Source of the DNA: Bacteroides sp.
GTDB lineage: Bacteria > Bacteroidota > Bacteroidia > Bacteroidales > Muribaculaceae
NCBI GenBank assembly: GCA_023663525.1
Contig: JAMPHF010000001.1
Coordinates: 853,859-917,858, forward strand
DNA length: 64,000 nt
Reading direction: 5' to 3'
A program made the translations under genes and the position numbers. This document shows, piece after piece, positions 63,543-64,000 of the stretch. Numbering within the stretch: the stretch's first letter is position 1; the number at the start of each line of letters is the position of its first letter. Below the pieces are notes generated by a model that saw only the letters and a program-made list of their open reading frames with translations, was not told where the DNA came from and made no database searches.

Positions 63543-64000
63543 ATGGCAGCTCTTGACTGGATTGTCATCGGTATTTTCGCGCTCGCTCTTATCGGGGTCA
63601 TCGTTTGGGTGATGCGACAGAAACAGAACAATGCCGCTGACTACTTCCTCGGAGGCAAAGATGCAACGTGGATTGCGATCGGTGCCTCTATCTTCGCTTC
63701 AAACATCGGTTCCGAACACCTCATCGGACTTGCCGGTTCCGGCGCATCGTCGGGCATGGCAATGGCCCACTGGGAGATTCAGGGATGGATGATCCTTCTC
63801 CTCGGCTGGGTGTTCGTCCCCTTCTACACTCGTTCGATGGTCTACACCATGCCGGAATTCCTCGAACGCCGATTCAACCCGCAGTCGCGCACAATCCTCG
63901 CAACCATCTCACTCATCAGCTACGTGCTGACGAAAGTCGCTGTGACTGTCTACGCCGGAGGTCTCGTATTCCAGCAGGTGTTCGGTATCGAAACCCTCTG
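63543..64000 (+). CDS. SGLT-family sodium/solute symporter (truncated by window end)
   Basis: The first 152 codons of an SSS-family transporter, beginning MAALDWIVIGIFALALIGVI. The TM1/TM2 region shows the signature ADYFLGGKDATWIAIGASIF and SNIGSEHLIGLAGSGASSG, typical of bacterial vSGLT-like sugar transporters, with YTMPEFLERRFNPQSR after TM3. It probably imports galactose or glucose with sodium, given the adjacent mutarotase. The gene continues past 64,000. Confidence 0.93.
   Translation, partial: MAALDWIVIGIFALALIGVIVWVMRQKQNNAADYFLGGKDATWIAIGASIFASNIGSEHLIGLAGSGASSGMAMAHWEIQGWMILLLGWVFVPFYTRSMVYTMPEFLERRFNPQSRTILATISLISYVLTKVAVTVYAGGLVFQQVFGIETL

Overview
The window comes from a Bacteroidales chromosome, most likely a Muribaculaceae-type gut commensal. 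This is inferred from a SusC/SusD pair, the Bacteroidetes promoter form (TTG, about 20 nt, TAnnTTTG) ahead of many genes, weak Shine-Dalgarno signals, a 442-residue MetK, an HU-like gene followed by a 29-residue COX24-type basic protein, and moderate GC in the core genes. No taxonomic search was run.

Layout. 0.2-8.9 kb is mostly leftward housekeeping (lgt, pheS, nth, a TRIC-like channel), a divergent Lrp-type regulator/MetY pair, and a pectinesterase-like lipoprotein followed by an FAD oxidoreductase. 9.1-16.8 kb reads rightward: malate dehydrogenase, der, then the rhamnose set rhaB-rhaA-rhaT-rhaD, with an unusual heptamer-repeat array between rhaA and rhaT. 16.9-26.3 kb holds fabI (leftward), an rRNA/tRNA methyltransferase, mazG, a PD-(D/E)XK nuclease, an M16 peptidase and a CBM20-bearing MalQ. 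26.5-37.2 kb is a GH3 relic followed by a leftward polysaccharide-utilisation operon: susC, susD, an unknown secreted protein and a PL1-type pectate lyase. 37.4-43.7 kb carries a SWIM-SNF2 helicase, metK with a long structured leader, and a CDF metal transporter.

43.8-46.8 kb is an AT-rich mobile scar. Two truncated genes (an N6-methyltransferase and a serine recombinase) abut at about 44,786. They are followed by an intact large serine recombinase whose 3' end runs antisense through tRNA-Leu(CAA). 47.0-50.4 kb returns to housekeeping (gamma-carbonic anhydrase, aminopeptidase P, RNase Z). 50.8-52.9 kb is an AT-rich restriction-modification pair. 53.1-58.7 kb is guaA, a queuosine-precursor transporter, YjjG, HU, the COX24-like protein and RNase G. 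58.9-64.0 kb is a PL9-type pectate lyase, a lipoprotein aldose 1-epimerase and the start of an SGLT symporter.

How the genes fit together. A pectin/rhamnogalacturonan theme recurs: pectinesterase-like protein, PL1, PL9, SusCD uptake, rhamnose catabolism and a mutarotase with a sugar symporter. Methionine/SAM genes (Lrp-type regulator, metY, metK) form a second thread. The least explained items are the metK leader (a SAM-II-like fold with two overlapping small ORFs), the heptamer array inside the rha cluster, and the recombinase/tRNA-Leu scar.
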